Shown here piece after piece: positions 49,081-63,035 of a stretch of DNA of 64,000 nucleotides. Within the stretch, counting starts at the first letter, position 1, and each line of letters opens with the position of its first letter. The translations under genes were made by a program, and so were the position numbers. The stretch covers positions 112,256,412 through 112,320,411 of the forward strand of contig CM070562.1 of NCBI GenBank assembly GCA_036346405.1. The letters are read 5' to 3'. Below the pieces are notes generated by a model. The model ran no database searches and was not told the DNA's origin. It saw only the letters and a list, made by a program, of their open reading frames with translations. This stretch comes from Phyllostachys edulis (taxonomy: Eukaryota > Streptophyta > Magnoliopsida > Poales > Poaceae).

Positions 49081-50893
49081 GCCCTACTTTTTTTTCAAAC
49101 CCTGACGGTGTTCAACTTCTTTTTCACTTTAGTAGCTATACAAGCTATGAAGATCAGAAATACAAACACAGCGAAAGTCTTGCGTTGAACCCGACGAAAC
49201 CCCGAGGCCAAAGACCTACGGCTGGTCTGACCAAGGCCTGGCTGATCTGACCACAATTGGATGAGTGGTCTGACCGTCGGCTGCAGGAACAACAGGCCAC
49301 CAAGACCACAAAAAACCTAACTTCTAATCCGGTGATCCAAATCTCCTGAAATTTCTACCATAGCTCATCAAGAAAGTTTTGAACATATTCCAATCGACCA
49401 TCACAAAGCCAAGGTTTCACAAATTTCTTGGATGAGGTCAAGAAGGCACAAGATCGGAGGAAAATAGAACTTTGATCTAAAAGCTTGCTCGTGGGTGGAT
49501 GATGGTCAAGATGACCTTAGATATATTTTCACACGTCCTAATAAGCAAGACCACAGCAAGAACCCAAACAAAAACCTAAGGAACACTAAAATCCCAAAAG
49601 GCATCAAAGAGGGAGCAAAAACAAGAGAGAATTCATCTTGGAGGAAAACTTGCTTGAATTGATTCAAGAGATTGTTGGTTTATAGCCACTCCACCATGAG
49701 GACAAAAGCTCAACACTTAAGCACTCAATTAATCTATCTCCTTCAAACCCTAGCCTCCTCTACTTCACTTTCCCCAGATCACAAATTAGGGTTTCTTCTT
49801 GGGAAGTGGAAAAACCATGCACCCCTTTGTTTTATAGTGGAGGCTAGTCAAGAGAGAAAACCTTATCGGGCGCCTGTTAAGCGCACACACAAACTGGTCT
49901 ATACTCTCGCACGTTTCTCAAAGTGGATGACAAATCGGGCTTTCCGAATCCGTCTCTTCGTGATATCCACCTTTACTTGACCTAAACTGTCTCTGCTTGC
50001 ACCACCTTGTGTCGCGGTTTCTCCAAAGGTCACCAACCCGGTATTTTAGAGAAGATACCAAAAATACCCCTTCTCGATCCTTCTCCGAAGACCAAGTCCA
50101 ATCGCCATGAAGCAATCACATGCTTCGCCACGTGTGGGTTGATCAAGAGCTCTCTTCATGTCAGAAAGTCTCCCCATCCAGCTCCCACCGAAACCACCAT
50201 GGCACTTGCATCGACCCCGCACCACTTGATGCAACCCATCGTACTGAACTTCCCATTCAGTCATCCTTATCCATCTTGCGCCATGCGTGAGTCCAATGAC
50301 TTCACACGGCATCCTCAATCGTTCTGAACCTTAGCTCTCCTAGCCTAGTCACGATCATCCTCGCCGTTGACCGTCGTCGTCAACTACAAGCCACCTGCAC
50401 AAGAATAGACCAAGAAATCGTTTTCGGGCACAAGTTCTTCGCAACTTGATCCACGTTAGCCAAAACATGCATCATGCAACACATATGCAATGAATCCTAC
50501 GACTTTGGCTAATTCCACAAAATTCACTGCCCTCACGGCGCATGAACAAGATCTGACCGATCAGACCGCCTAGAGACTTAGCCAAATTTTCACTCTGAAA
50601 AACTACACCCTCTCTGGAATTTTCAAACTCTATCTGATTTTAACTCGAAACTCCTATTTCAATTAGAACAAGTGCAAACGTATTCTCAACCCTTCCTTCA
50701 CACATGATTTTTGGCCGATCGCCAAAATTCACAAGATGGACTTTTGGCTGGTTAGACTGCCGTATATGGCCCTTCTGTCCACTAGCCTCAGATTGGTCTG
50801 GCTGCCACTCATGGCTGGTCAGACCGCCACCTTGGTCGGTCTGACCGTCACCTTGGCCGGTCTGACCTCCTGAAGTCTGACAGAAGTCTGAAA
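49081..50893. mobile_element. LTR-retroelement-like sequence rich in GGTCTGACC motifs, split by CACTA-4
   Basis: Repeated ggtctgacc/gatctgacc strings lie near 49215-49275, 50555 and 50790-50880, of the kind found in grass LTRs. The sequence stops at 50893 where CACTA-4 begins and resumes at 63036. I could not find TG..CA ends with a 5 bp duplication, so both borders are provisional. Frames inside are short and unconvincing. Confidence 0.45.
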
Positions 50894-51235
50894 CACTACT
50901 ACAAAACAGGCTATAGTAGACGCCCCATCACAGACGGTTCCTTTGGAACCGCTCGTGTTAATCGTCTGACATGCGGGTGGCGCGGCCGACTATCACGAAG
51001 GTGTTTTTAGAACCGCTCGTGATAGTCATCTATCCTGAGCGGTTGATAAATAGAACTGTCATGAATTATCCTGAGCGGTTCTATTAACAAACCGTCTATG
51101 ATAATCTCTCAATCACTGAGCGGTTTTAGGTTACAACAAATGCGTATTATCCTGAGCGGTTCTTATGTAGAACCGCTCGCGATAATTAGATTATCACGAG
51201 CGGTTCTTATTAAGAACCGCTGCGTGATATCTAGC
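50894..51235. repeat. Left subterminal repeats of CACTA-4
   Basis: Inverted and direct motifs, mostly TCACGAGCGGTT or TCCTGAGCGGTT with AACCGCTCGTGA complements, and a few original CACAGACGG copies. The core has drifted from CAGACGG to GAGCGG relative to CACTA-1 and -2. Confidence 0.9.
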
Positions 51236-51683
51236 TCCATATAAATTGAGCCCGACACATCCCTCTCGCCAGCCTTGCCGCTGTGTTCATCGCCAGATTG
51301 CCGCCAGGTTCATCTTCTTGCGCGCCTTTGCGCTTGCCGCTCTGCCACTCACCGCTTTGGAGCAACCTGCCCCCTGCCGGGCTCCACTTAGATCTGCTCC
51401 AACATACTGCTTTGCTCCTCCCAGGCGCCACACTTCAAGATCTGATGGGATGAGGAGCTCCTACTATGGGCAAATAGATATAGTAACTTCACCTCCAAAC
51501 TTTTTTTTTCATTTTGGAATTTTCATATATATAGCCAAACAACGTGGCGACCGCATACAAAAGATTAAAAACTAGAAACCTATCTAGTGGCGGAGGTAGG
51601 TGCTATCTCCGTCTTCAATACTTCGTAGGCGGCGGCGTCGGGGGCGGACGGTTCATGATCGAACGAAGCCTGAAATGCGTCCA

Positions 51684-53908
51684 TGTGAGAACCCGCATAA
51701 TTAACTTAATCTAAACAACAGTAATCTGTAATTAGCGCTAATTTAAAAATCCATCAACCAGTGATCAACGCTTAATTAAAACGCCGAACTGTATCAATTC
51801 CGCCATCAACATTCAAGGCAACAAAGAGTATCCAACAAGTTCAAACTCCAATATTTTATAACAGTCCGTTTACAATCGGAATTAAAATTCTACAAACCAA
51901 ATCCTTGTTGCAATTTATTTTACAACCAATTGCACAGTTTAATAACAGCAATTAATTAATCTGCAATGCATTCATCTCATTCGTATAGCAGCAACCATCC
52001 TTGTCCTGTTAACGCCAGTCCATAGAACCACCTCGCGATCCATTTTCCTCGCACGTTAGAAAAATTAGAAGAATAGTTAGCCAAGCAAATAGAAAGCAGT
52101 ATTAGCTAGTTAGAAAGGAGAGATTGCCGTCGATCCTTTGCGAAGGCCTTTGAGACTCCCAACCACCCGAGGGTAGTGGCACCATCTCGCCTTTTGTGGG
52201 CCTCATCACCCGCAATTTAGAATCCAAACCCACATTTTTCGGACCTACCTCAACCTTTATCAGAAAGCCGACCCAAAGCCCACCTTTAGCCCACAGTATT
52301 AGACAAAGCCAGGCAAAACCTCACCCTCAGCCAAGCCTCATCGGGTGCCCCTAAGCCAGCACCATCATCTCATTGGCGGCCCAAGCAGGCAGGCAGCATG
52401 CAGAGCCAGCCGTAGATTCATTCCCCCAGGCAAGCAAACCACCAGCCTCCTCATTCATCCTCCAATCCCACATTATCAAGCAAAGGAGGCAGCCATCCCC
52501 CATTCATCCCCCCCCGCAACATTCTTTCCCCCAGGCAGCCATCCCCAATGCATTCCCCCTTCTTTTAAGCCATTCCCCCCAAGGCCAAGAAGCCAAACAA
52601 CAACCAGAATCATCCACCAGCTCAAAGGAGGCAAGCAAGAAAGCAAAGGAGGCAAGAAAGCAAAGGAGGCAAGAAGTCCAGGAAGCCAAGGGAGCCGAGG
52701 AAGGGACCAAGAGGAGGAAGCAAGCCAGGACTTCACCAACAAAGCCGAAGCTTGCGGCCATCAAGAACGCATAGGAGGAGGAGGCTCGAGATCATCTCAT
52801 CATCGCCTAAGAACCAATCGCAGCAAGAAGGAGGAGAAGAACACCGGCTTGAAGCCGGCGCTACCATTCCCCTTTCCTGACCTCAAGTATCACAGGAGGT
52901 AATACACAATAGCACCTCAAGATGCACACATACACATTCACGAGACCACCGGATATCGGTGACAACATCTAGTAGCTCTCGGTCCATTCAAAGATCACAG
53001 AGCAAGGGAGGATTGGGATTAGAGGGTGAGGGGAGTATACCGTAGAGCGGAGTTTTAGCATACCATCACCACCATTAGCGAGCATCATAGCCGCATCCAT
53101 CTCATCTAGTATCTATGCATAAACACAAGAACCCACATCGGTGAAATGAAATCGACATAATTAATTCAATCCAGCAAAGTCGTAATTAGAGAAGAGTTAG
53201 GCGGCGCCGTGAGGCTGCCGCAGAGGGAGTAGAGGCGAGCCGAGGCGGCGCTGCCTTCGCCGCCAAGGGAGGTCAAGCCGAGGAGCCAGAAAGGACGAGG
53301 CAAGCCGCCAGAGCCATGAGGCGGCGACGGAGGGACCGGCCATGGCAGAGGGCGGCCCATGCGGCGGACAAACCGACTAGCGAAGAAGACAGGCGCGATG
53401 CAAGCCGGGTCGGGGCCGAGGAGGCGGCGCTGGTGCGAACCGGCAAGAAGACGGCCGAGGCCGACGGCGACTGGTCATGGCAGCTGGCGGTCAGGCCACC
53501 GGGTCGATGACGCCGGGTCGGAGAGAGAGGAGGATGCGGCCGGGAGGAGGCGCCATGTCGGTGAAGCGGCTGGTCGAGGTTGAGGTCACAAGCGGCGGCG
53601 CGCAGGCGGGCGGGCCGGGCGGTCGCATGGGGAAGCAGAGCGGCATGGCCATTGTTGCCATGGTCAGCATGTGTGTGGAGGCCGTGGAGTTGAGCAGGGG
53701 CCGGCGGCCGAGCCGAGAGGGCCCCCCCCCCAGGCGGCGGCTTGAGAGAGAGAGGGTGAGGGATTTGGGGATTTTCCCCTTGGAGAGTGAGGGAGATAGA
53801 GTGGGAGAGGAGAGTGGGAGAGAGAGGTGTGTGTTGGGGTGGTGCTGTGTGTGTGTGTTTGTGTGCGTGTGTGCCTGTGTGTGTGTGTGTGTGTGTGTGT
53901 TTTGCCGG

Positions 53909-53949
<41 letters not shown>

Positions 53950-55911
53950 GTGGTGGATTAAGAAAATTAGAATTTTTGTTAGGGGGTAATTAAAATTTGT
54001 TTAGCTCAGATTTATTTCTTCTTGATCTTTGCGTTTATTCAAGAACCACGGTAAGTTAATTAACTGTTAGCTTTAATCCGTATGATTAAATAACTTAACT
54101 TGAATCTCGTCTAATTATCTAATTTGCAATTAACCTGTAAGTTAAAATTGCGAGATAAGTCGAATAATCATTAATTCAGGGTTATTAAAATAACTAGCCC
54201 GTGTAGCGACTTTGGCGTTATGATTAGTTATTCGGTAAATTATGTTATTTGTTACATTAGTTTATAGCTTAAGCGAACCTCGGGTTTCTACCTTAGTGCG
54301 CATAGAGAATAGAACGACTACTTGGGAAGAACTAACTTAGTATAGATCTCGAAAAATGTTTATATAAATTAAACTGCTAACAATTAGGAGTCACTAACCT
54401 AGATATTTATTATATCACTCAAAAATCCACTAAGTATTTACTTATATTATTATTCGTATACCGCATGCGGCTACACACGACGTTAAAACGCAAGACCGAG
54501 CGAGCGGTGATCGAGTTTCATCAACGCCAGTCTTTCCTACAACTCCAAAGGCAAGCTATCCTCTTGACCATTAATATAGTTAATTTAAATGTAAACCGTA
54601 TATTGCACTATATGTTTATTGCATCAAACTTGTTTTCTCAAAACTTAAATAATGATTAAGATAACAATGATTAAGATAAATTTGACTAAGATGAATGTGA
54701 TTAAGATGAATATGATTGAGATGAAAATGATTAAGATGATGATGAAAGGAATGAGAATGAGAAAGAAAGAATGAATGAGAATTATTATTATGGTTGGTAA
54801 AAGGGGGTCCTGGCAGGGGAATGCGATGATAATGCTGATGATGAGGTAAGAGGTGGGCCCCTTTTTACATATGGTTATAATATAAGGACAAACAAAACTC
54901 TTGCTCGATGCCTCAAGTCAGAAATTGATACCGACCATTTTCCCGTTTAGGCGGTGTAAAATGCTACCATGTTACGTAATTATGATCTCCACAATGGGTC
55001 ACATTGGAGTGATTGGGAACGGAAGAGAGCCGACCCAAGGTGGAGTGTTGAGCACGGACGATGGCCGCCTCAACCAACATTTCGAACTTCGTGTATGACG
55101 AGGTCGTCGGCGTGATTAAATCAAGACCGACGGAAAGTAATGGGTGGAGACTTAATCACGTAGCACGAAAACGTTCAGATTCTCGAACTCGAACCCGCAT
55201 CAAAGGAAATGCAGGGATCCGGCTCATTTAGAGCTCGTAATAAGCTGTGGGTAAAGTGGTACAAAGCTCAAGCAAGAAGCTATACAAATCATGAATTCAT
55301 GCCGGTCTCGGGATTGGAGTCTACGGAACCGCCGAGGTCTTTCTTCTCTCCGAGTGACAAGTAGTGTTTTCAGATTAAAATTTGCCATCTAAATGTTTTT
55401 AAATTATTTTCATAATTGAGATGACTTAGAAAATATGATAACAACTAGAGATAGCCATCCAAAGGCATTCTTTGCTATTAATGCTTGCTGAGTACATTCG
55501 TGTACTCAACCTTGTTAGTATTCTCCTTTGTAGATCCTAGCCCAGACGGGAACTTTCCCGAGTGGGATGACGGACATCTTGTAGTGCAACAAATTTCTTT
55601 GGAGGAGAAGGCACCGGCTACGAGGACCAAAGCGAGATGGACGCCATATTTGACTCTTGGGACGAATAGAAGGCCGAGACTTCCGTGTTGGCGAGAAAAG
55701 CGGGCGATTCCTTTTAGTAATCAGATAATATTTGTATTAAGAACCCTAGCCTGCGTGGCGATTCTTTGGAATAAAATATCGACGCTTTCTATCTTATTGT
55801 TACTCAACTGCGTGACTCGGTAATGGCTTACTATTCGTTGGAGCGGTGTTTTCTTGAGCAAATGAATAGTAATCCGTATGCCTAAGTGTGATTACCCTTG
55901 GGGTAATGACA
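51684..55911. mobile_element. LTR D, probable solo LTR of about 4.2 kb
   Basis: Begins TGTGAGAACCCGC, ends GGTAATGACA. GCGTCC occurs at 51677-51682 and 55915-55920 with one and three filler bases, so the target duplication is likely but not textbook. The interior is non-coding with a C-rich segment (52330-52900), GC-rich 53200-53760, microsatellites, and a long AT-rich 3' part resembling other long grass LTRs. Frames such as 52345-52902 are compositional. Confidence 0.6.
53840..53946. repeat. (GT)n and (GA)n microsatellites
   Basis: GT-rich run 53840-53900 and pure GA run 53911-53946 within LTR D. Confidence 0.95.
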
Positions 55912-56030
55912 CGGGCGTCCTGATCCACCACGACGCGCTTGCTCGTTGAGTGTCTCCGAAGACCCTCGGATCGTTGAACTAAGAAGAATTGAGCCCATAG
56001 GCTCTCTTTTCTTCTTGAGGGTCTCGGCAT

Positions 56031-56544
56031 GGTCGACTCGATCGCTTCTTTGCCTCGATTAAGTAGTCAAGTGACGGCAAGCCTCCCGGAGACGTGCAAC
56101 GTCGTTTTGGAGGACCACGCCGACTTCTGTGATAAACTTCGCCGAAAGTGGGAGATCACCCGAAGACACGGCGGAGGAGGATGTCAAGGCGGCGGAAGGT
56201 GGCCGTCACCCGCTCGGCAAATTCTCGGACGAGGAGTGAAGACATTGTTGAAATAGTGTTCTTCCGCAAAGACGATTCAACGTCTGTGAGAGAGGTGCGT
56301 GTCTGTAAGAGGAGGTAGCCATTTCTGTTTTTGTGGAGAAAGGGATCAAGGAGGTTGTGTGAAATACATTGTAGAAGGGACACATCTATATATAGAACAA
56401 GTTCTAAAGTCGAACGGAGACGAAGAGATATTTGGGGAGTCAGGCGGCGTTGGAAAATGAAGAGATGAAGCCGCCGTGTGATCATGAGACGAAGAGACAC
56501 ATGCGGGAAAATGAAGACGAAGAGACACGCGGGAAAATGAAGAG
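56031..56544. other. CACTA-4 interior between the split ORF and the internal motif block
   Basis: No conserved gene. Short GAGACGAAGAGACAC-like duplications occur near 56420, 56488 and 56512. A minus frame of 144 codons (56156-56590) runs into the repeat motifs and has no recognisable domain. Confidence 0.4.
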
Positions 56545-56665
56545 TTATCACGAGCGGTTCCATAGTAGAACCGTCAGGAAAAAAAATCACAAGCGGTTCT
56601 ATTATAGAACCGTCAGTGATATATTATCCTGAGCGGTTCTCATCGAAACCGTCTGTGATATACTT
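56545..56665. repeat. Internal block of subterminal-type motifs upstream of the CACTA-4 second gene
   Basis: Direct and inverted TCACGAGCGGTT/AACCGTCAGTGATA units, six to seven in 120 bases, over 5 kb from either end. It is followed by 'cttttataagg' and the leader exon. Same placement as 22545-22630 in CACTA-2. Confidence 0.8.
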
Positions 56666-57097
56666 TTATAAGGCGAGAAATGCTAGGGTTTTGCTCTCAC
56701 TTGTCACTTCCTCTCCCACGCCCTTAGGCTCTCGCTCGTTCGCCTCCTCTAGGGTTTAGGGCTCGCCCGTAGTTCACCGCCGACTACGACCTCGGCACCG
56801 CCGCCCGACATTGGCACCCCGACCCGAACTCGGCGCCGCCCGACCTCGGCGCCTGACCTTGGTGCCGCCCCCGACCTCGGCGCCCCGACCTCGGCGCCCG
56901 ACCTCGGTGCCGCCGCCCCGACCTCGGCGCCCGTTCACCTCCCCGTAGAAGCCCCGCGTCGCTGCCTCCGACCTCGGCGCCGCCGTCCTCCTCCCGTGTC
57001 GGCCTTCTCCCTCTGACCGCCTTCTCCCCACGCCGTCCTCCTCCCTCTCAGACCGGCCTTCTCCCCGCCGTCCTCCTCCCGTGTCGGCCTCCTCCTT

Positions 57098-57103
<6 letters not shown>
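56666..57103 (+). other. Leader exon of the CACTA-4 second gene
   Basis: TATA-like 'cttttataagg' at 56663-56673, then 'gctagggttttgctctc' and a C-rich segment with repeated 'gacctcggcgcc' strings, ending in a clear CACC/GTGAGT donor near 57102. The repeated GACCTCGGCGCC units give frames on both strands that are compositional. Confidence 0.5.
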
Positions 57104-58573
<1,470 letters not shown>

Positions 58574-58877
58574 GCACTGTTAATCTCTAGACCTTTTATT
58601 GGTCGAGAGTTTAATCCGCATTTGTTCTTATTAAGAACCGCCTGTGATTCCTTTGCATTTCCTTAGAGAAGCTGGTGGATTAAGGAGTGTTAAATTCTTT
58701 AGGAATTATGCTTTAATGCTAATTAATTTTGTTGGGATTAATTCTGAAATTTTGCTAAAACTGCATTTTTTATAACAATCAAAAAAGAAAGTTTTACTTG
58801 ATTCTATTTTGTTTCTATGTCTTTATTAAAGGCTAGTCTTCTGTACATGAAGCATTAAACCTTTGCTTAGCATTTTC

Positions 58878-58974
58878 TTCGTCGATCCTGACACACTTGA
58901 GTGTACCTTTGCTTCATGCCAATCCTCCACGGCATGAAGCAGATGGTACACTCCAGTGTGTCGGGCTCGATGAA
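58878..58974 (-). other. Hairpin with 43-base arms, homologue of fold-back unit 3
   Basis: Arms 58878-58920 and 58931-58974 pair with only a few mismatches around a 10-base loop (AATCCTCCAC). The core 'gcttcatgcc/ggcatgaagc' and the outer 'gcctacttcatcga' (minus strand) match the hairpin at 6956-7244. Size and pairing resemble a plant miRNA precursor or a small fold-back element. No small RNA can be named. Confidence 0.7.
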
Positions 58975-59301
58975 GTAGGCTCGGGCAAAGAGTTGTATCA
59001 CTAGTTTCTATCTATACAAAGATCACAAGAGAAGCTAGTGGATTAAGGAGTGTTAGGAGTGTTAGAATAGAAGCTCGTGGATTAAGGAGTGTTAGGAATG
59101 TTAGTAGTCTGTATGAGCTCATTCAACTTTTCATTTGCCATCTTGATCTCTATAGTCAACCTCTGTACTTCTTCCTGAGATTAATTGTTTCATATTTATG
59201 CTGGAATGTTAGTAGTCTGTATGAGCTCATTCAACTTTTCATTTGCCATCTTGATCTCTATAGTCAACCTCCGTACTTCTTCCTGGGAGCAAGTAAGCGA
59301 G

Positions 59302-62150
59302 ATGGCAGAGGCACCGTCTTCGCCGCCGTCACCGACGCCGCAGATGGAAGAGGCGCCGACGAGGCCGCCAACACCGAGCCCATAGATGGAAGAGGCGCCG
59401 ACGAGGCCGCCGTCACCGTCGACGATAATGACACGGAAGCGAGATGGCAGAGGACAATCGAAAATGCCTTTGGGCCGACTGGTCATCACGGAGGTCAGTG
59501 ACTTTGGGGTCCCTCTGAGTCCCAAGAGATCAGCGGCGAGATTCCGGACCATCTGCGGGATACTTGCAAGGGAACGGGTCCTCATCACCACACCAACGTG
59601 GAAGGACCTGACGAAAGAAGCGAAAGGCGCGCTGTGGACAGAACTTTCAAAGAAGTTCACTATTCCAGAAGCTATGGCACGCGTGCGACGGACGGCGATG
59701 CTCACGATGGGTAAATCGTGGAGGACCTTCAAGAGCATTCTTGTCACGAAGCACGTGAACACGGTCGACGCCTTCACAAGCGATATAGATTCTTGACGGG
59801 AAGCATGGGACACCTTTGTGGCTATGAAAATGACGGCCGAATTTAAGGAGCAAAGTGCGGTGCACAAAGCTCTCCAGACACGAAACACTCACTCGCACAG
59901 ACTCGGCACTGCTGGGTACGCGGGTAAGTACGAGGAATGGGCGGCGGAGAAGGAGAACCCATTTCCTAATGTCACAGACCCGCGTTCCCTAAGCTGGTTA
60001 AAAGCGAGGGCAAAAGTCTCATCTTCGGGCAGCATCTCCTTCACAAACCCGGCTGACCAGGAAGTGTCCCAACGTGTGGTAAATATGTCGAACTACTAAG
60101 TTGTTAATAAGTCCATAACTTCATAGTGCCTATAATAACGTGATGACCTCTTGTAGCATGACTTGACTGCCCAAGCATCCCAAGGCTCCTTCCATGCAGA
60201 CAGGGAGAAGGATATACTATCTACGGCCTTGGAAAACAAGGAGCACCCGGGTCGCACGCGAGGCCTTGGGGTTAACGTACCTTGGAGTCATGGATTCGCG
60301 GATGACTACTGCACGTATAGGACTAGGAAGAGATCCAAGGCCGAGCACGACAACCAGTTGGTACAGATTATTACTAACCAATTTCAAGTACAAATGGCAG
60401 CATTGCAGAGTCAAATGGATATACTCATGAGCCAGCGGTCGCAAGCCGCCCCCGCTAATTCGGGAGGCAGTCCTCCTCGACGTCGGAGATGGCGTCGCAT
60501 CCACAAGATAATTGTGAACATGACGACGTCCGATTCCGATAGACGACATCAAGGTAACGTACATCTATGGAATGCACCAAAGATAGACCTATAGGACGCC
60601 TTAGCTAATTGCGTGTCGCTTTGTAGGAGCCGACGCCTGTAAGCTCTAAGTGAGGATGGATGGGTCCTTTGTATTGAGGTCAGCAGGATGGTGTATCCAT
60701 ACGAGGAAGGGCGATCTGACGACGGTGCCACCGGCGCCGCAGTTACGCCAGGTCCAGTGGATATGGTACATTTCAATTTCGAGCCGTCCGTGAAGATTTG
60801 CCCGAACGAAGAGATCACAACACTAGGGATGCCGTCCTCTCTTTTATCCAATGGCCCAAGAAGGACATCGCCTCGACCCAGCCGGTCTGCGATCCGACAC
60901 GACCATTCCTCTCCAACGGGACCCTCGATGACTCCACCTCATGTTTCGCCTCGAAGGCCACCTCTTGATTCCCGTGGAGAAGACGCCAAAAACAACAAAA
61001 AGCGTCGTCGTGTCGGTTCTCGAGTCGTCTCACAAGAAGACGCTGCCAATCGCTAAGGCTAAATCAAAATCGACGAACGTTAAGGTGCCTCCCAAGTCCG
61101 GGAAGTCCGCGATACCCGGGAACTACATCATCGGAAAACCATTGTGCTCCGACGCAGATTGATGCACGCCGATATGCTTGTCGGGCTTTGCATGCACGGT
61201 ACTTGGAGAAGACCCAAAAGAAGGGTGCGATCGGAATCACCGTCGAATCGAGGACAAGCATTTCTTCAACGGACGAGGTACTTTGTCGTGGGCTTCAATG
61301 ACTTATTTGAACTATTCAACCTCGTTGGCCTCGGCGTCTCGCTTCTCGATGTTGGACAATCGTAAGTGCATACAATCAAGTTCTACATTCATGTAATACC
61401 GATAAATATCACAACTCATTGCTTATGTATAGATACATCTTTGAAAAATGTCCGGAATGGAAAGAACCATTGGGTTTCCTCGACCCACATGTGGTATCGT
61501 TGCAAACCATCCAACAAGACTCGTGCTTCGATAGAAATACATAACAAGGTCATTGCTTCGTCGATTTAACATGAAGTACATAGTGGTGCCCTACAACCGG
61601 GGTAAGTGTCACTACTTGCTATACAAATTTCATTTGTACTTTATCTGCAAAGACTAACTTAGGTTTAATGACTATAGCGACATACATGAGTAGGTACCAC
61701 TAGATCCTTTTAGTTATTATACCCAAGAGGAACCATGTGATATACCTTGATTCTCTAAACCGCAACAAGCACGACTTCAGCATTCTAAGAGGAATACTCG
61801 AGAGGTATGCTCATTTTCTCCTTACATAACTCTATTGTAGTCTTCATTCGTTTGAAATGGCCGAGGATAACTTTTTCGAATCATGTAGGTCGTTCATCAA
61901 TTATGTTGCCAACAAAGGAATATACAATGGAAAGAGCGCCCAACTAACACACAGGATGGATTTTCCTACGCGCTACAACACGATAATCCTATATCATACT
62001 TCATAATAACGCGTCTCGAATCGACTATACATATATATGTAATTCTATTTTTGCGATGCCGCCAAACAAAAAGATGATGAGTTATGTGCAATCTCGTCGC
62101 TATCATATGCGACTAATCCTTCGAGCTAGGAAGAAGGATCACGAGGTTTG
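59302..62150 (+). pseudogene. tnpA-type second protein of CACTA-4 with Ulp1/C48-like protease region
   Basis: ATG at 59302 starts a Pro/Ser-rich head, then MPLGRLVITEVSDFGVPLSP, TTPTWKDLTKEAKGALWTEL and HRLGTAGYAGKYEEW to a donor near 60078. Next exon about 60153-60555: LENKEHPGRTRGLG, SHGFADDYCTYRTRKRSK, then a Gln-rich coiled segment. Then YMP-type text with LHARYLEKTQKKGAIGIT (about 61170). C48-like pieces follow: EPLGFLDPHVVSLQ, VVPYNRG, ILLVIIPKRNHVIYLDSLNR (His-Trp/Asp region), and FINYVANKGIYNGKSAQLTH RMDFP. The segment that should carry the catalytic Gln and Cys (CGYYVC type) is not readable. Stops at 59383-59385 and 59794-59796 plus frameshifts near 61270 and 61970 mark a pseudogene. 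Confidence 0.78.
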
Positions 62151-62617
62151 TCAATCTCGAAATAATTATTTCCTAATTATAAATTTAAATATATATAGCT
62201 TACCACTTTACTCTTAATTGGTAGCGACAGTCTTGGATTTACAATGTGATTCACTTTCTATGCGGAAAAGATCAAGGACATTCGAGGGAAGCTCGCACCT
62301 TTATCAACACGTAAATCATTAACGACAATGGAGAGTTTCACTCAAAATCGCCAACCGAGAGCATCACCCCGCCGACACCTCTCAATGTAAACAATTGTAA
62401 TCCAGTTGTAACTATAGCGACAATACTTGAACAAATGCGATCTTTTGTAATTTATTTTGAGTAATGATCACTTTGAGTTGTCAACAATTGATTATCTCTA
62501 ATGAATCTATTTTTGTGCATGCTTGAATCTGCTTTTGTGCATGCTTGTTTTCGAGGGCATGGCTAGCAATTCCCGAGGCTAGCCAGAAAACAAAGAAAAT
62601 TGTGGTTAGGGTATGAG

Positions 62618-63035
62618 CTATCATAGACGGTTTTTGTTAAAACCATCGTGAAGGCAAGTATCACGAGCGGTTTCTCGAAAACCATCGTGATACGAGAATA
62701 TCACGAGCGGTTATCAAAACAAACCGTCAGTGATCCGAGAATATCACGACGGTTCTAAACAAAAGCCGCTCGTGATATTCACAAATCACGAGCGGTTTTA
62801 TTTAGAACCGCTCGTGATATTCTCGATCATCCTGACGGTTTTAGTTCAAACTATCTCGTGATACTAGCCTTCACTGAGCGGTTTTTAGTAAAACCGTCAG
62901 CGATATTTCGTATCACGACGGTTTTTACCATCTGTGATAATATCCTGCTATCACGCATCCAATAAACATAGACGGTTCGACGGCGTTCGTGATGACGATT
63001 CCAACCGTCTGCGTGATGTAACTTCTGTAGTAGTG
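62618..63035. repeat. Right subterminal repeats of CACTA-4
   Basis: About fifteen inverted or direct motifs, mostly TCACGAGCGGTT/AACCGCTCGTGA, some CCTGACGG or CACGACGG, and CACAGACGG-like relics near the end. Finishes 'gtaacttctgtagtagtg'. Confidence 0.92.

Larger units (their letters stand above)
51580..56030 (-). pseudogene. Small ORF of unknown function split by LTR D
   Basis: ATG at 56030 opens MPRPSRRKESLWAQFFLVQR and runs to VVVDQDA at the right edge of LTR D. Removing the LTR and one GCGTCC copy joins DQDA to FQASFDHEPSAPDAAAYEV and IAPTSATR, closing at TAG 51580-51582: about 70 codons without a stop. The continuous frame across the insertion point supports the excision model. The protein is not recognised. 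It could be a captured host exon or an element-specific frame. Its place, where related elements hold the transposase, suggests replacement of that gene. Confidence 0.45.

Noticed and set aside
52345..52902. 185-codon lysine/serine-rich frame
   Set aside because: Lies in a low-complexity purine/pyrimidine stretch of LTR D, overlapped by equally long frames.
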